From positions 682,001 through 746,000 of the forward strand of contig OY365741.1 in the NCBI GenBank assembly GCA_959347425.1: a DNA stretch of 64,000 nucleotides, in the 5' to 3' direction. This document shows positions 39,916 through 50,800 of this stretch, piece by piece (the stretch's first letter is position 1; each line of letters starts with the position of its first letter). The notes under the pieces were generated by a model that was not told where the DNA came from, searched no databases, and saw nothing but the letters and a program-made list of their open reading frames with translations. This DNA comes from an uncultured Amylibacter sp. GTDB taxonomy: Bacteria; Pseudomonadota; Alphaproteobacteria; Rhodobacterales; Rhodobacteraceae. Made by a program: the position numbers and the translations under genes.

Positions 39916-40224
39916 GCGTGTCGGTATCGCGTAGCGATAACGAAGACCCGCAAGGGCATCGTAATAATTCTAGAGCAGTTCTATAATTCTAGGAAACGAC
40001 CGCCCGCAGGGTGGTCGCGCGCACCCTCACCATTGTTTCCTAATTTTAGCGGACGTGTCCGCGGGGGGTTGCGCGTCAGCTTATCGGTTGTACTGGGTCA
40101 GTGTATTTTAGAGTCTCTGGTGACGCAAAACCCTATTATCCTCGCTAACAAGACGCACACCCTTCGGGTTCGCGCGACCCGTGCCAAACATGACCGATGG
40201 GTTTTAATAGTGAATGATAAATGA
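39916..40224. other. Structured non-coding stretch
   Basis: No credible gene. It begins with an island right-arm fragment (TATCGC-GTA-GCGATA, then CGAAGACCCGCAAGGGCATC, to 39960). Next come TAGGAAAC (39990-39997) paired with GTTTCCTA (40035-40042) enclosing GACCGCCC-GCA-GGGTGGTC, a GCGGAC-GT-GTCCGC palindrome near 40048, and a TTGCG..TCA/TGACGCAA pair near 40069-40128. The sequence outside the fragment is not shared with the other islands. Confidence 0.55.
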
Positions 40225-40544
40225 TTCTTTTCTTGCGCCCTCACTTCGGGGCAAGCCCCTGCGTTCGGGCTTCCCGCCCGCCCACCCCTCTGCGAGGCTT
40301 GGGCGGGCGGTTTTTTGTGGCTAAAGCCTATCCAAGCATCTAGGCACAGCCTAAATAAATTTAGAGCAAACCCATCGCCACTTCCCAAGTATTCTTTGCA
40401 AATAATCCAATCTAACGTCTTGTTATTCCAGATAGCAAAATTAGGAAAGGCTTATCGTCTAGCAACCAAAGGGCTTTTGGCATGCCCCCGCAAAAGCGGG
40501 GGCTACGCACAAAAGCCCCCACCCCCTCAAAAATCCAAACAATC
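40225..40544 (+). repeat. Intergenic repeat island H (forward, subtype 1)
   Basis: Island core without flanking heptamer arrays, upstream of the rpsI 3' end. It has a GGGGC-AA-GCCCC hairpin, a GC-rich terminator hairpin, AAAGCCTATCCAAGCATC, TAGGC-ACA-GCCTA, CTAAAT palindrome, CAAGTATTCTTTGCAAATAA, and GCATGCCCCCGC-AAAA-GCGGGGGC hairpin. Confidence 0.82.
40274..40316 (+). terminator. Strong intrinsic terminator in island H
   Basis: CCGCCCGCCCA (40274-40284) pairs perfectly with TGGGCGGGCGG (40300-40310), with CCTC-TGC-GAGG at the tip, followed by T6 (40311-40316). It is better paired than the A/B/C/F/I versions. Confidence 0.7.
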
Positions 40545-41126
40545 TTACCGTTTAGAGAACTGAAAGCTCTTCCGCGCTTTGGCCTTACCGTATTTCTTAC
40601 GTTCCACAACCCGCGAATCACGGGTCAAAAACCCAGCCGCCTTTAACGCCCGCCGTAAGGACGGCTCGTACAACTGCAACGCCTTAGAAATCCCGTGTTT
40701 CACCGCGCCCGCTTGCCCAGACAAACCGCCGCCTTTCACCCGAGCCATCACGTCAAACTGCCCCTCTACATCCGCCACCGAAAACGGCTGGCGTAGAACC
40801 ATCTGCAACACAGGACGGGCGAAATAAACAGACATTTCACGCCCATTAACCTCAATCTTACCCGACCCAGGCTTGATCCAAACCCGCGCCACGGCATCTT
40901 TGCGTTTGCCCGTGGCATAAGACCGCCCCAGCGAATCGCGAACAGCCTCACGCAATGGCACAGGCTCGTTCATAATAACGGGTTCGCTGGCAGCCTCCGC
41001 CAAATCACCCAGCGATTTGGTCGGGCTATCAGCACCATCCAAATTCGGCATCATACCTTGTGATTCTACTTGTGATTCTACCTCTGCCACTGGTGCAGTC
41101 TCTGGTGTTTCAATTTCATCAATCAT
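40545..41126 (-). CDS. rpsI: 30S ribosomal protein S9 with N-terminal extension
   Basis: Small-subunit protein contacting P-site tRNA through its C-terminal tail. The 193 residues comprise an acidic, low-complexity extension of about 65 residues ([11 protein letters not shown] and so on) and a normal S9 domain from [20 protein letters not shown] to the tail [11 protein letters not shown]. Alphaproteobacterial S9 proteins often carry an extension, but this one is long. The ATG overlaps the rplM stop (ATGA). A second start at V/M near the domain is conceivable. Confidence 0.93.
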   Translation of the reverse strand: MIDEIETPETAPVAEVESQVESQGMMPNLDGADSPTKSLGDLAEAASEPVIMNEPVPLREAVRDSLGRSYATGKRKDAVARVWIKPGSGKIEVNGREMSVYFARPVLQMVLRQPFSVADVEGQFDVMARVKGGGLSGQAGAVKHGISKALQLYEPSLRRALKAAGFLTRDSRVVERKKYGKAKARKSFQFSKR

Positions 41127-41590
41127 GATTGGCTCCGCGTGTTTTTAGGGTTCATCTTTTTCACATCAAGTATTTCTGGCTTTTGTGCGTCGTGTTCGTG
41201 CTCTGTCCCCGCGTAAATCCGCAAATTGCGCATTTGCTGACGGCTTAACACACCCCCAGGCAACATCCGTTTCACGGCTTTTTCCAGCAAACGAGTAGGG
41301 AACTCCCCCTCCAAAATCTGCCCAGCGGTACGCTGTTTAATACCACCAGGATGCCCCGTGTGCCAATAATGAATTTTATCACTGCGTTTTTTACCCGTTA
41401 ATTGCACCTTATCGGCGTTGATAACGATAATATTGTCGCCCATATCCATGGACGGCGTGAAAGTCGGCTTGTGTTTGCCGCGTAAATAAAACGCGATGAT
41501 TGTGGCGAGGCGGCCGAGCACCACACCCTCCGCATCTATCAGCAGCCACTTTTTGTGAATGTCGGTCGGTTTTGCAGAAAAGGTTTTCAT
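41123..41590 (-). CDS. rplM: 50S ribosomal protein L13
   Basis: Early-assembling large-subunit protein. About 155 residues with [57 protein letters not shown] and [21 protein letters not shown]. The start is ATG 41590 with AAGGAATAG upstream; the longer frame is unsupported. Operon rplM-rpsI, divergent from the giant lipoprotein gene. Confidence 0.96.
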   Translation of the reverse strand: MKTFSAKPTDIHKKWLLIDAEGVVLGRLATIIAFYLRGKHKPTFTPSMDMGDNIIVINADKVQLTGKKRSDKIHYWHTGHPGGIKQRTAGQILEGEFPTRLLEKAVKRMLPGGVLSRQQMRNLRIYAGTEHEHDAQKPEILDVKKMNPKNTRSQS

Positions 41591-41711
41591 ATCTATTCCT
41601 TGGTTTTTCCTATGTTTATCATTGGGTTTCGTGTCTTTTATCATTTTATACGTAATTTTCAAGTCTTTTTGTAAAGAAATAATCGTTTTATTTCAAATAG
41701 TTAAGATAATA

Positions 41712-41725
41712 GGTATTAAAATACC
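41712..41725. promoter_or_regulatory. 14-bp palindrome upstream of the giant gene
   Basis: GGTATTAAAATACC is a perfect inverted repeat in the AT-rich 256-base divergent spacer between rplM and the giant lipoprotein gene, with GATAAT just before it. It could be an operator, but nothing else supports that. Confidence 0.3.
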
Positions 41726-41846
41726 GCAAAAATAAGCATTTCTTTTCGTGTTTTTTACCCTGCCCGCGTTTTCTTTTTATTATCCATTTGCGTGTCAAAA
41801 GGGGGGCATAAAGGCGCACTGCCCCCAACCGATAAGGAGACTTCCC

Positions 41847-44800
41847 ATGCATAAATTTTTCACCCTTGCCCTGTTTGTTTTAGCCGCCTGTGGTGGAGGC
41901 GGTGGAGGCGACCGTGTTGCGGTTTCTCAGTTTGCGGAGGTTTGCACGGATAATCCGTTTGATTCAACCTGTGGTGTGGAATTTGATGATATGCGAGAGG
42001 ATATGTGTCGTGCCACGCCAGATGATTTGCGTTGCCCTGATACTCTGGCGCGGATTTGTGCCGAGGATCCGTTTGATGCCTTGTGTGCGAGCGTGAAGTA
42101 TAGCGCGGCGCGGGTGGAAATCTGTCGGTTTAATCCGTTTGATACGCGGTGTTTTGCCACGATAGATGCTATTTGTAAGGCGAATCCGTTGGATACGTTA
42201 TGTGATGATGGTGATGATACCGAGGCGGGCGAGCCTGGGGATGGGGATACGGGGGCGGTTGATTCGGAGGATGATTCGGAGGATGATTCGGAGGATGATT
42301 CGGGGGATAATATAGCCGAAATCTGCAAGGCTGACCCGTTTGATGCTCTGTGCGATAATACCTATAATGACGCACGCGAAACCGCTTGTCGTGAAACCCC
42401 AAGCGATAGCCGTTGCCCTGCCACCATAACCCGTCTTTGCAATGCCGATGCGTTGGATGTTCTTTGCACCGATAATAGCGGTTATGATACCGCCCGCGAA
42501 TCGGCTTGTCGTGAAAACCCAAGCGATAGCCGTTGCCCAGATACTATAACCAGAGTCTGCACCGATAATCCGTTTGATGCTCTGTGCGATAATACCTATA
42601 ACACCGCCCGCGAATCGGCTTGCCGTAATGATAGCAGTGATAACCGTTGCCCAGATACTATAACCAGAATCTGCGAGGCTGACCCGTTTGATGCTCTTTG
42701 CAACGATAATAGCGGTTATGATAGCGCCCGCGAATCGGCCTGTCGCACTAACCCACAAGACTCCCGTTGCCAATCCATCATCAAAGCCCTGTGCGATCCA
42801 AACCCACTGGACACCATCTGTGCCACCGATAACCGCTATAAAAACGACCGCAAAACCGCCTGCCGAACCAATCCGCAAGACCCGCGTTGCCCCGCTACCA
42901 TAGCCGAAATCTGCAATGCCAACCTGCGCGACCCTGTTTGCGATAAGGACGCAAGATACCAAGACACGCACCGAACCGCTTGCCGTCAATCGCCGAATAA
43001 CCCGATGTGCAACGATACGATAACCCGTGTTTGTAATGCCGATGCGTTGGATGAACTTTGCACCGATAATAGCAGTTATGATAGCGACCGCGAATCAGCT
43101 TGTCGTGAAAACCCAGAAGACTCCCGTTGCCCTGCCACAATAACCAGAGTCTGCGGGGCTGACCCGTTTGATGCTCTTTGCGATAATACTTATAACGATG
43201 ACCGCACAACCGCCTGTCGCAATGGAACTGAGGGCAACGGCGATTGTACAAATACTATAACCAGAATCTGCTCCGATAATCCGTTTGATGCTCTGTGCAA
43301 CGATACTTATAATAACGACCGCGAATCGGTTTGCCGTAATGATAACAGTGATAACCGTTGCCCAGATACTATAACCCGTGTTTGCACCGATAACCCGTTT
43401 GATGCTCTGTGCGATAATACCTATAATAACGACCGCGAATCGGTTTGCCGTAATGATAACAGTGATAGCCGTTGCCCCGATACTATAACCCGCGTTTGCA
43501 CCGATAACCCGTTTGATGCTCTGTGCGATAATACCTATAACACCGCCCGCGAATCGGTTTGCCGTAATGATAGCGGTGATAACCGTTGCCCCGATACTAT
43601 AACCCGTATTTGCAATGCTGATGCTCTGGATGAGCTTTGCACCGATAATAGCAGTTATGATACCGCCCGCGAATCCGCCTGTCGCCTAAACCCAAGTGAT
43701 AGCCGTTGCCCAGATACTATAACCCGTCTTTGCAATGCCGATGCTCTAGATGAGCTTTGCACCGAGGATAGCGGTTATGATACCGCCCGCGAATCGGCCT
43801 GTCGCCAAACCCCAAGCGATAGCCGTTGCCCAGATACGATAACCCGTCTTTGTGGTGCCGATGCTTTGGATGACCTTTGCACCGATGATAGCGGTTATGA
43901 TACCGCACGCGAATCGGCTTGCCGTGAAAACCCAAGCGATGTCCGTTGCCCCGCCACTATAACCCGTCTTTGTAATGCTGACGCACTGGATGACCTTTGC
44001 ACCGATAATAGCGGTTATGATGATGCACGCGAATCGGCTTGTCGCCAAACCCCAAGCGATAGCCGTTGCCCCGATACTATAACCAGAGTCTGTACCGATA
44101 ATCCGTTTGATGCTCTGTGCGATAATACCTATAACCTTGAGCGCGAATCGGTTTGCCGTAATGATAGCAGTGATAACCGTTGCCCCGATACTATAACCAG
44201 AGTCTGTACCGATAACCCGTTTGATGCTCTGTGCGATAATACCTATAACCTTGAGCGCGAATCGGTTTGTCGTAATGATAGCGGTGATAGCCGTTGCCCC
44301 GATACTATAACCAGAATCTGCACCGATAATCCGTTTGATGCTCTGTGCGATAATACCTATAACCTTGATCGCGAATCGGTTTGCCGTAATGATAACAGTG
44401 ATAGCCGTTGCCCCGATACTATAACCAGAGTCTGCGGGGATAATCCATTTGATGCTCTTTGCGATAATACCTATAACACCGCCCGCGAATCGGTTTGCCG
44501 TAATGATAACAGTGATAGCCGTTGCCCCGATACTATAACCAGAGTCTGCGGGGATAATCCATTTGATGCTCTTTGCGATAATACCTATAACACCGCCCGC
44601 GAATCGGTTTGTCGTAATGATAGCGGTGATAGCCGTTGCCCTGCAACTATAACCCGTCTTTGTGAAGCCGATGCTTTGGATGACCTTTGCACCGATGATA
44701 GCGGTTATGATACCGCCCGCGAATCCGCTTGCCGTGAAAACCCAAGCGATGACCGTTGCCCAGATACTATAACCCGTCTTTGTAATGCCGATGCTCTGGA

Positions 44801-47800
44801 TGAGCTTTGCACCGATAATAGCGGTTATGATACCGCCCGCGAGTCCGCCTGTCGCCAAACCCCAAGTGATAGCCGTTGCCCAGATACTATAACCAGAGTC
44901 TGCGGGGCTGACCCGTTTGATGCTCTTTGCAACGATACCTATAACTCTGAGCGTGAATCCGCTTGTCGTAATAACCCCGAAGATAGCCGTTGCCCCGATA
45001 CTATAACACGCGTTTGCACCGATAACCCATTTGATGCTCTTTGCAACGATACTTATAATAACGACCGTGAATCGGTTTGCCGTAATAATAACAGTGATAG
45101 CCGTTGCCCAGATACTATCGCCAGAGTCTGCACCGATAATCCGTTTGATGCTCTTTGCAATAATGACTATAACTCTGACCGCGAATCGGTTTGCCGTAAT
45201 AATAGCAGTGATAGCCGTTGCCCCGATACTATAACACGCGTTTGCACCGATAATCCATTTGATGCTCTTTGCGATAATACCTATAATTCTGAGCGTGAAT
45301 CGGTTTGCCGTAATGATAACAGTGATAACCGTTGCCCAGATACTATAACCAGAGTCTGCGGGGCTGACCCGTTTGATGCTCTTTGCAACGATACCTATAA
45401 CTCTGAGCGTGAATCGGTTTGCCGTAATGATAACAGTGATAGCCGTTGCCCCGATACTATAACCAGAATCTGCACCGATAATCCGTTTGATGCTCTGTGC
45501 GATAATACTTATAACACCGCCCGCGAATCGGTTTGCCGTAATGATAACAGTGATAGCCGTTGCCCCGATACTATAACCAGAGTCTGCGGGGATAATCCAT
45601 TTGATGCTCTTTGCAACGATACCTATAACGATAACCGCGAATCGGCTTGTCGCCAAACCCCAGAAGATAACCGTTGCCCTGCCACCATAACCCGTCTTTG
45701 CAATGCCGATGCTCTGGATGACCTTTGCACCGATAATAGCGGTTATGATAGCGACCGCGAATCGGCTTGTCGTGAAACCCCAAGCGATAGCCGTTGCCCT
45801 GCTACCATAACCCGTATTTGCAATGCCGATGCTTTGGATGACCTTTGCACCGATGATAGCGGTTATGATACCGCCCGCGAAACCGCCTGTCGCCAAACCC
45901 CAAGCGATGACCGTTGCCCCGATACCATAACCCGTCTTTGTAATGCCGACGCGTTGGATGTTCTTTGCACCGATGATAGCGGTTATGATACAGCCAGAGA
46001 AACCGCCTGTCGCAATAACCCCGAAGACTCCCGTTGCCCAGATACTATAACCCGTCTTTGTAATGCCGATGCATTGGATGACCTTTGCACCGATAATAGC
46101 AGTTATGATACCGCACGCGAATCGGCTTGTCGCCAAACCCCAAGCGATAGCCGTTGCCCAGATACTATAACCCGTCTTTGTAATGCCGATGCGTTGGATG
46201 TTCTTTGCACCGATAATAGCGGTTATGATGACGCCCGCGAATCGGCTTGTCGCCAAACCCCAAGTGATAGCCGTTGCCCCGCCACTATAACCCGTCTTTG
46301 TAATACCGATGCGCTGGATGACCTTTGCACTGATAATAGCAGTTATGATACCGCACGCGAATCGGCTTGTCGCAATAATCCAAGTGATAACCGTTGCCCC
46401 GATACTATAACCAGAGTCTGTACCGATAACCCGTTTGATGCTCTTTGCAACGATACTTATAATAACGACCGCGAATCGGTTTGCCGTAATGATAACAGTG
46501 ATAACCGTTGCCCCGATACGATAACCCGTCTTTGTGATGTCGATGCGTTGGATGTTCTTTGCACCGATAATAGCAGTTATGATACCGCACGCGAATCCGC
46601 TTGTCGTAATAACCCCGAAGATAACCGTTGCCCCGATACTATAACCCGTGTTTGCACCGATAATCCGTTTGATGCTCTGTGCGATAATACCTATAACACC
46701 GCCCGCGAATCGGTTTGCCGTAATGATAACAGTGATAGCCGTTGCCCCGATACTATAACCAGAATCTGCGGGGATAATCCATTTGATGCTCTGTGCGATA
46801 ATACCTACGACACCCCCCGCGAGTCCGCCTGTCGCGAAAACCCAACAGCCCCCCGTTGCCAATCCATCATCAAAGCCCTGTGCGACCCAAACCCTCTGGA
46901 CACCATCTGCGCCACCGATAACCGCTATACAAACGACCGCAAAACCGCCTGCCGTGAAAACCCAACAGACCCCCGTTGCCCCGATACCATAGCCCAAATC
47001 TGCGACGCCAACCTGCGCGACCCGATTTGCGACACCGACTCACGCTACCAAGAAACCCACCGCACCGCTTGCCGTCAATCGCTAAACAACCCAATGTGCA
47101 CCGATACGATTACCCGTGCCTGCGATATAAACGCACTGGACAGACTCTGCACGGGGGACAATAGGTATATCCCCGCACAAATCACCCACTGCAATCAGCC
47201 AGCAAACACAGGCTCGCCCGATTGCCAGCATTTCGCCACAACCTCACCTTGCCTAGAAAATCCGTTCCTTGAATACGGACAATGCGAAGCCGCATTTGAT
47301 AACCCAGAATCCGCCAAACAAGCACGGTTTGACTATTGCAACGGGGAAAACCCGATAGCATCGCTCTGCACCGGGGCGCAAACAATATGTCAGCAATCAG
47401 AAAACCTATTCGCCACAAACTGCGATGCCTTCAATAACACGGCACGGGTGGATTATTGCGCGACTGGCACAAACGCGTTGCTTAACGCCGAGCCAAACCC
47501 GCAATGCGTTGCCATACAGGAAACCAATGAATCCTGCGTTTCAAACCCCTTTGCCGAAGTCTGTGCGACCATCCTAACCGATGCCGCGACGATTAGACAA
47601 GGGCGGGTTATGTATTGCCACACGCTCACCCCCGAACAAATCACCGCCAATTATTTATGCGCGAATCTTGATCAAATTTGCCGCGAATCGCCTTTTGAAA
47701 AACAATATGGTTGCTTAAATCATACCGCGTGGGAGGGCGACCGCGACCGCCAAGCCATTGCCTGCCGCGCAGACCAAACCCGCCAATCTGCGGCTTGCAC

Positions 47801-50800
47801 GGGTCCTATTCGGTATTGCTTCCAAAACCCGTTTGATGCAGAGAACAAACACGGGGCTTGCACCCACTCCGCCTTTAATGAAGAGCGTGAAGCCCGCGTG
47901 CTTGGCTGTTATAACAAGACATTCGTAAGCCCAGCTTGTGAAGAGCTTGCCCCGTGTAACGCCACGCCCTTTTCCACGACAATCACGCTAAACGAGACAA
48001 CATGCAACACCGCACCAGAATTCGCGGCGATTCGCACAATAAAAATCGAAGGGTGCAGCGGTGCGGACTTTGCCAATTTTTCCTGCAACGATGTCCAAGC
48101 GACCTTTTGCACGGACAGCAACACAGATAACTATTTGTTTTCCCCCTTGTGTAATCGCGCCGATAACCCTTATCAAAACCTGCGCACGGATTTGATTGAT
48201 ATCTGCATATCTAATTCTAATGCAGAAGGATGCACCGATAATATCAATCACTGCGTGCTTAATCCGTATAAACTCTATAAAACCTGCGTGAATACTGCCT
48301 TTGATACTCTCCGTACTACGTCCGTTACAAACTGTATTTCAAACAATCAGGATAATGGCGGAATACAAACCAGTGATACCTTTTGTAGGAATATAGACCG
48401 CGCGGTTTGCACCCATATTGGCCGTTTTGCCAATCCATTTCATAAACTCTGCTATCTTAATAGCACGAATAAACTTTATGCAACCAGACGCTATACGATT
48501 TTCAATAATTGTATTGGAGGCACGCTGCGGGGCCAGACTTGTAAGGTCGTCATTGCTTGTAGAGCCAACCCGTTTGGTTCAGAATGCCCCGATGACGCGC
48601 TGTTTGATAATGCGAAAGAGACCTATTGCCGTGCGAATTCAACTGATTTGTGCAACCCTACCATAGAGCGGGTTTGTGCGACCAACGCGCTGGATGATTT
48701 ATGCACGGGCGATAGCCGTTATGACACCCCGCGTATTACGGCTTGCCGTGAAGACCAAAGCGATAATAAATGCGCAAAGATTATCAAAGATGTGTGTGAT
48801 GAGAGCCCATTGGATACGTTATGTGCCGAGGATAACAGCTATACAGGCGCCCGCCAAACCGCCTGCCGAGCCGCCGATTTAACCACGGAAACCCGTTGTG
48901 GCACGGCTATTATGCAAATCTGCGATGCCAATTTGCGCGACCCGATTTGCGATAAGGACGCACGCTACCAAGACACGCACCGCGATGCTTGCCGTCAATC
49001 GCTGAATAACCCGATGTGCGTTGATACAATAACCCGTGCCTGTGATATAAACGCACTGGATAGGCTCTGCACGGGCGATAATCGGTATATCCCCGCGCAA
49101 ATAACCCACTGCAACCAGCCAGCAAATACAGGCTCGCCCGATTGCCAGCATTTTGCCACAACCTCACCTTGCCTTGAAAACCCGTTCCTTGACGGCGGAC
49201 AATGCGAAACCGCATTTGATAATTTAGACTCCGCCAAACAGGCACGGTTTGACTATTGCAATGGGGAAAGCCCAATAGCATCACTCTGCACGGGGGCAAG
49301 GACGATATGTCAGCAATCAGAAAACTTGTTCGCAACCAAATGCGATGCCTTCAATACCACGGCACGGGTGGATTATTGTGCCACTGGTTCAAACACGCTG
49401 ATGGGCGATACTATGCAAACAGACCCAAAATGCACGGACACGAATATCCCCGCGCAATCCTGCGTTTCAAACCCCTTTGCCGACATCTGCGCGACCATCC
49501 TAACCGATGCCGAGACGATTAGACAAGGGCGGGTGAGCTATTGCCACACGCTCACCCGTGCAGAAATCCGCGGCAGTTATTTATGCAGTTCCCTTGACAT
49601 TATTTGCCGCGAATCGCCTTTTGAAAACGTCTTGTATCGCTGTTTAAAGCATAGCGCGTGGGCAGGCCACCGCGACCACCAAGTCAGCACCTGCCGTGCA
49701 GATGAAACCCGCCAAGATGCGGCTTGCACGAATTTTATTCAGTATTGCTTCCAAAATCCGTTTGATACAGCAAACAAAGGCTTTTGCAAGGATCCCGCCT
49801 TTAATCAAGAGCGCGAAGCCCGTGTGCTTAACTGTTATAACGGGAGATTTATAGGTTCGGCTTGTGACGCACTTGCCCCGTGTAGCAATGCACCCTTTTC
49901 CACGACACTCATGCTAAACGAGAGAACATGCAACACCGCACCAGAATTCGCCGCGATTCGCACGATGAAAGCTGAAAACTGCAACGGCGCGGACTTTGCC
50001 AACTTTCCTTGCGATAATGTCCGAGCTGCCCTTTGCACGGACAGCAACACAGATAATTATTTGTTTTCCCCCTTATGCAATCGTGCCGATAACCCCTATA
50101 ATCAGATACGCAAAAATTTGATTAAGGCTTGCCATGGTAATCAGAGTCTACAGGGATGCACAGAGACCGTCATAAGCTGCCTGAACAAGTCCTATGAAAC
50201 CAACACAACTTGCGTGAATAGTGCGTTTAATTCTCACCGTGACGCACAAACGAGTCTATGCACTGCCATATATCGGGATAGCGGCAGTATCCACGAGGAC
50301 GATATCGCTTGCATATCGATAGATACCGCGCTTTGCACAGACACAGGCCCCTATGCCAATCCATTTAATGATATCTGCCGTCTTACTGGTGTTGATTATT
50401 CCGCAGAGCGCACGGCGATTTTCAATGGTTGCATGGATGGCAGGTTAAGTGGCACGATTTGTGAGCCCGTTGCCTTTTGCACTGAACGCCCTTTTGTTAG
50501 CGACTGCCGCACTGACCCCCTGTTTGAGACTGCAAGAGAGACCTATTGCCGTGCGAATTCAACGACTTCCTGCAACTCTATCGTAGAGCGGCTTTGCACG
50601 GCTGACGTGCTGGATGATATTTGCGCGGATGATACGCGATATAGCGACGCACATGAAACCGCCTGTCGTGGCACGCCCGAAGATAGCCGTTGTGCTGGTG
50701 TGATAGCCCAGCTCTGCGATGCCGAGGCTCTGGATGATATTTGTGCCAGCGATTCACGTTATAGCGACGCGCACGAAACCGCCTGCCGTGGTGCGCCTGA

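Noticed and set aside
43746..46997. A 1,083-codon open frame on the minus strand inside the giant gene, itself repetitive
   Set aside because: It is the mirror of in-frame 114/120-bp repeats: if one unit lacks stops on the antisense frame, all do. It has no ribosome site, and the plus frame has a lipoprotein signal, cysteine pattern and a folded C-terminal domain.
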